From NCBI GenBank assembly GCA_938004815.1, contig CALKVR010001401.1:1-5256 (forward strand): a DNA stretch of 5,256 nt. Direction: 5' to 3'. Made by a program: the position numbers and the translations under genes. Numbering within the stretch: the first letter of the stretch is position 1; each line of letters opens with the position of its first letter. The notes under the pieces were generated by a model. The model saw only the letters and a list, made by a program, of their open reading frames with translations, had not been told where the DNA came from and searched no databases. This stretch comes from an uncultured Polyangiaceae bacterium. Lineage in GTDB: Bacteria > Myxococcota_A > Polyangia > Polyangiales > Polyangiaceae. Shown piece after piece: positions 4,777-5,256 of this stretch.

Positions 4777-4974
4777 ATGAAACCCCTCCTGAAGGTGCGC
4801 CAGCGCGCGAGCCTGATCGGCCAGCCCGAGAAGCACCGCAAGGTGATGGCCGGCCTGGGCCTCCGTGGCCCCGGCTCCGAGGTCGTCGTCGCCAACACCC
4901 CGTCGTTCCGCGGCATGGTGAAAAAGGTGATGCACCTCCTCGAGGTCACCGAAACCGACCAGCCGAAGAAGTAG
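4777..4974 (+). CDS. rpmD: 50S ribosomal protein L30
   Basis: L30 is a small alpha-beta protein on the 50S surface that binds 23S rRNA domain II and the 5S region; it is dispensable or absent in some bacteria. The 65-residue product is slightly longer than E. coli's 59. It shows LKVRQRASLIGQPEKHRKVMAGLGLRG, corresponding to the family's IGRxxxxxxTLxGLGLRR, then NTPSFRGMVKKVMHLLEV and a short polar tail ending PKK. It starts at the ATG overlapping the TGA of the S5 frame (ATGA) and ends with TAG, 7 nt before rplO. The normal end at this TAG is relevant to the rpsE anomaly. Confidence 0.95.
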   Translation: MKPLLKVRQRASLIGQPEKHRKVMAGLGLRGPGSEVVVANTPSFRGMVKKVMHLLEVTETDQPKK

Positions 4975-4981
4975 GTCGCAG

Positions 4982-5256
4982 ATGGATATCCTCTCCAAGC
5001 TCCAGGCCCCCGAAGGCGCCGTTCGCGGCAAGAAGCGGATCGGTCGTGGTCCCGGCTCGGGTCACGGCAAGACCTCCGGCCGCGGTCAGAAGGGCCAAAA
5101 GGCGCGCTCGAAGGGCAACATCAACAAGAAGCACTTCCAGGGCGGGCAGACGCCGATTCAGCGTCGCCTCCCCAAGCGCGGCTTCCGCAACCCGCTCGCC
5201 ACGCCGGTGTGCGAGGTGAACCTCGGCGACCTCGAGATCCTGTTCGACTCGCGCGC
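4982..5256 (+). CDS. rplO: 50S ribosomal protein L15, N-terminal part (cut by the window edge)
   Basis: L15 is a mid-assembly 50S protein whose long basic N-terminal arm threads into 23S rRNA. Ninety-one complete codons are visible, of about 145-170 expected. The arm has the typical Gly/Lys/Arg pattern GKKRIGRGPGSGHGKTSGRG (16-35) and QKGQKARSKG (36-45). It is followed by FQGGQTPIQRRLPKRGFRN (52-70), a strong family signature, and the start of the globular domain (CEVNLGDLEIL). The ATG at 4982 gives the expected N-terminus MDILSKLQAPEGA; AGG at 4973-4975, overlapping the rpmD stop, is a weak Shine-Dalgarno 6 nt upstream. In the canonical order secY would follow, outside this window. Confidence 0.95.
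   Translation, partial: MDILSKLQAPEGAVRGKKRIGRGPGSGHGKTSGRGQKGQKARSKGNINKKHFQGGQTPIQRRLPKRGFRNPLATPVCEVNLGDLEILFDSR

Larger units (their letters stand above)
4544..4780 (+). pseudogene. rpsE: C-terminal part of S5, in frame after the TAG, with an extended Pro/Gly/Ala tail
   Basis: Seventy-eight sense codons run from the TAG to a TGA at 4778-4780. The first part, LGTRNKHNIVHATVKALKNL followed by KSPDQFAGKR, matches the conserved S5 C-terminus. A basic stretch and the tail PPPPPGGAPAGGAPAAPAEGG follow, absent from E. coli S5. Seventy of the 78 codons end in G or C, as in the neighbouring genes, so the stretch has been under coding selection until recently or still is. With the TAG read as one residue, S5 would be 205 residues. 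A separate start at GTG 4571 is possible in principle but has no Shine-Dalgarno and would lose conserved residues. The frame's TGA overlaps the rpmD ATG by ATGA, a normal operon junction. Confidence 0.8.

Noticed and set aside
4571..4780. Separate small gene starting at GTG 4571
   Set aside because: It is the in-frame continuation of rpsE. No Shine-Dalgarno precedes the GTG, and starting there would drop the conserved LGTRNKHNI segment.

Overview
The window is a contiguous, all-plus-strand stretch of ribosomal protein genes. It runs from the end of the S10-type cluster through most of the spc-type cluster: (rpsC end) - rplP - rpmC - rpsQ - rplN - rplX - rplE - rpsN - rpsH - rplF - rplR - rpsE - rpmD - rplO (cut by the right edge). 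The order is the canonical bacterial one. Spacing is very tight, from a 4-nt overlap to 20 nt, so the whole stretch probably lies on one mRNA with translational coupling. The only wider spacer is the 63 nt in front of rplP.

Base composition is high in G+C, with strong third-position G/C and mostly TGA stops. Together with lysine/alanine/proline-rich extensions on S17, L5, L6 and S5, this suggests a high-GC proteobacterium in the broad sense. A myxobacterial (Polyangia/Myxococcota-like) source is my best guess, but this is inference from style, not a database match. S14 is the short zinc-ribbon (C+) form.

Region by region: 1-69 holds a possible rpsC stop and a spacer with a small GC-rich hairpin and CAGCAG repeats. 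Positions 70-1123 encode L16, L29 and S17, the end of the S10 block. Positions 1127-4780 encode L14, L24, L5, S14, S8, L6, L18 and S5. Positions 4777-4974 encode L30, and from 4982 the start of L15 runs off the end. The products are primary and secondary binders of 16S rRNA (S17, S8, S14, S5) and 23S rRNA (L16, L29, L14, L24, L5, L6, L18, L30, L15), made together for ribosome assembly.

The one real surprise is rpsE. Its S5 reading frame is interrupted by an in-frame TAG at 4541-4543 (codon 127), after which the same frame continues with clearly S5-like sequence to a TGA that overlaps the rpmD start. TAG also closes rplE and rpmD at normal protein ends, so wholesale reassignment of TAG is unlikely. 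A sequencing or assembly error, a recent mutation with suppression, or genuine readthrough remain possible. No unknown system or mobile element was seen.
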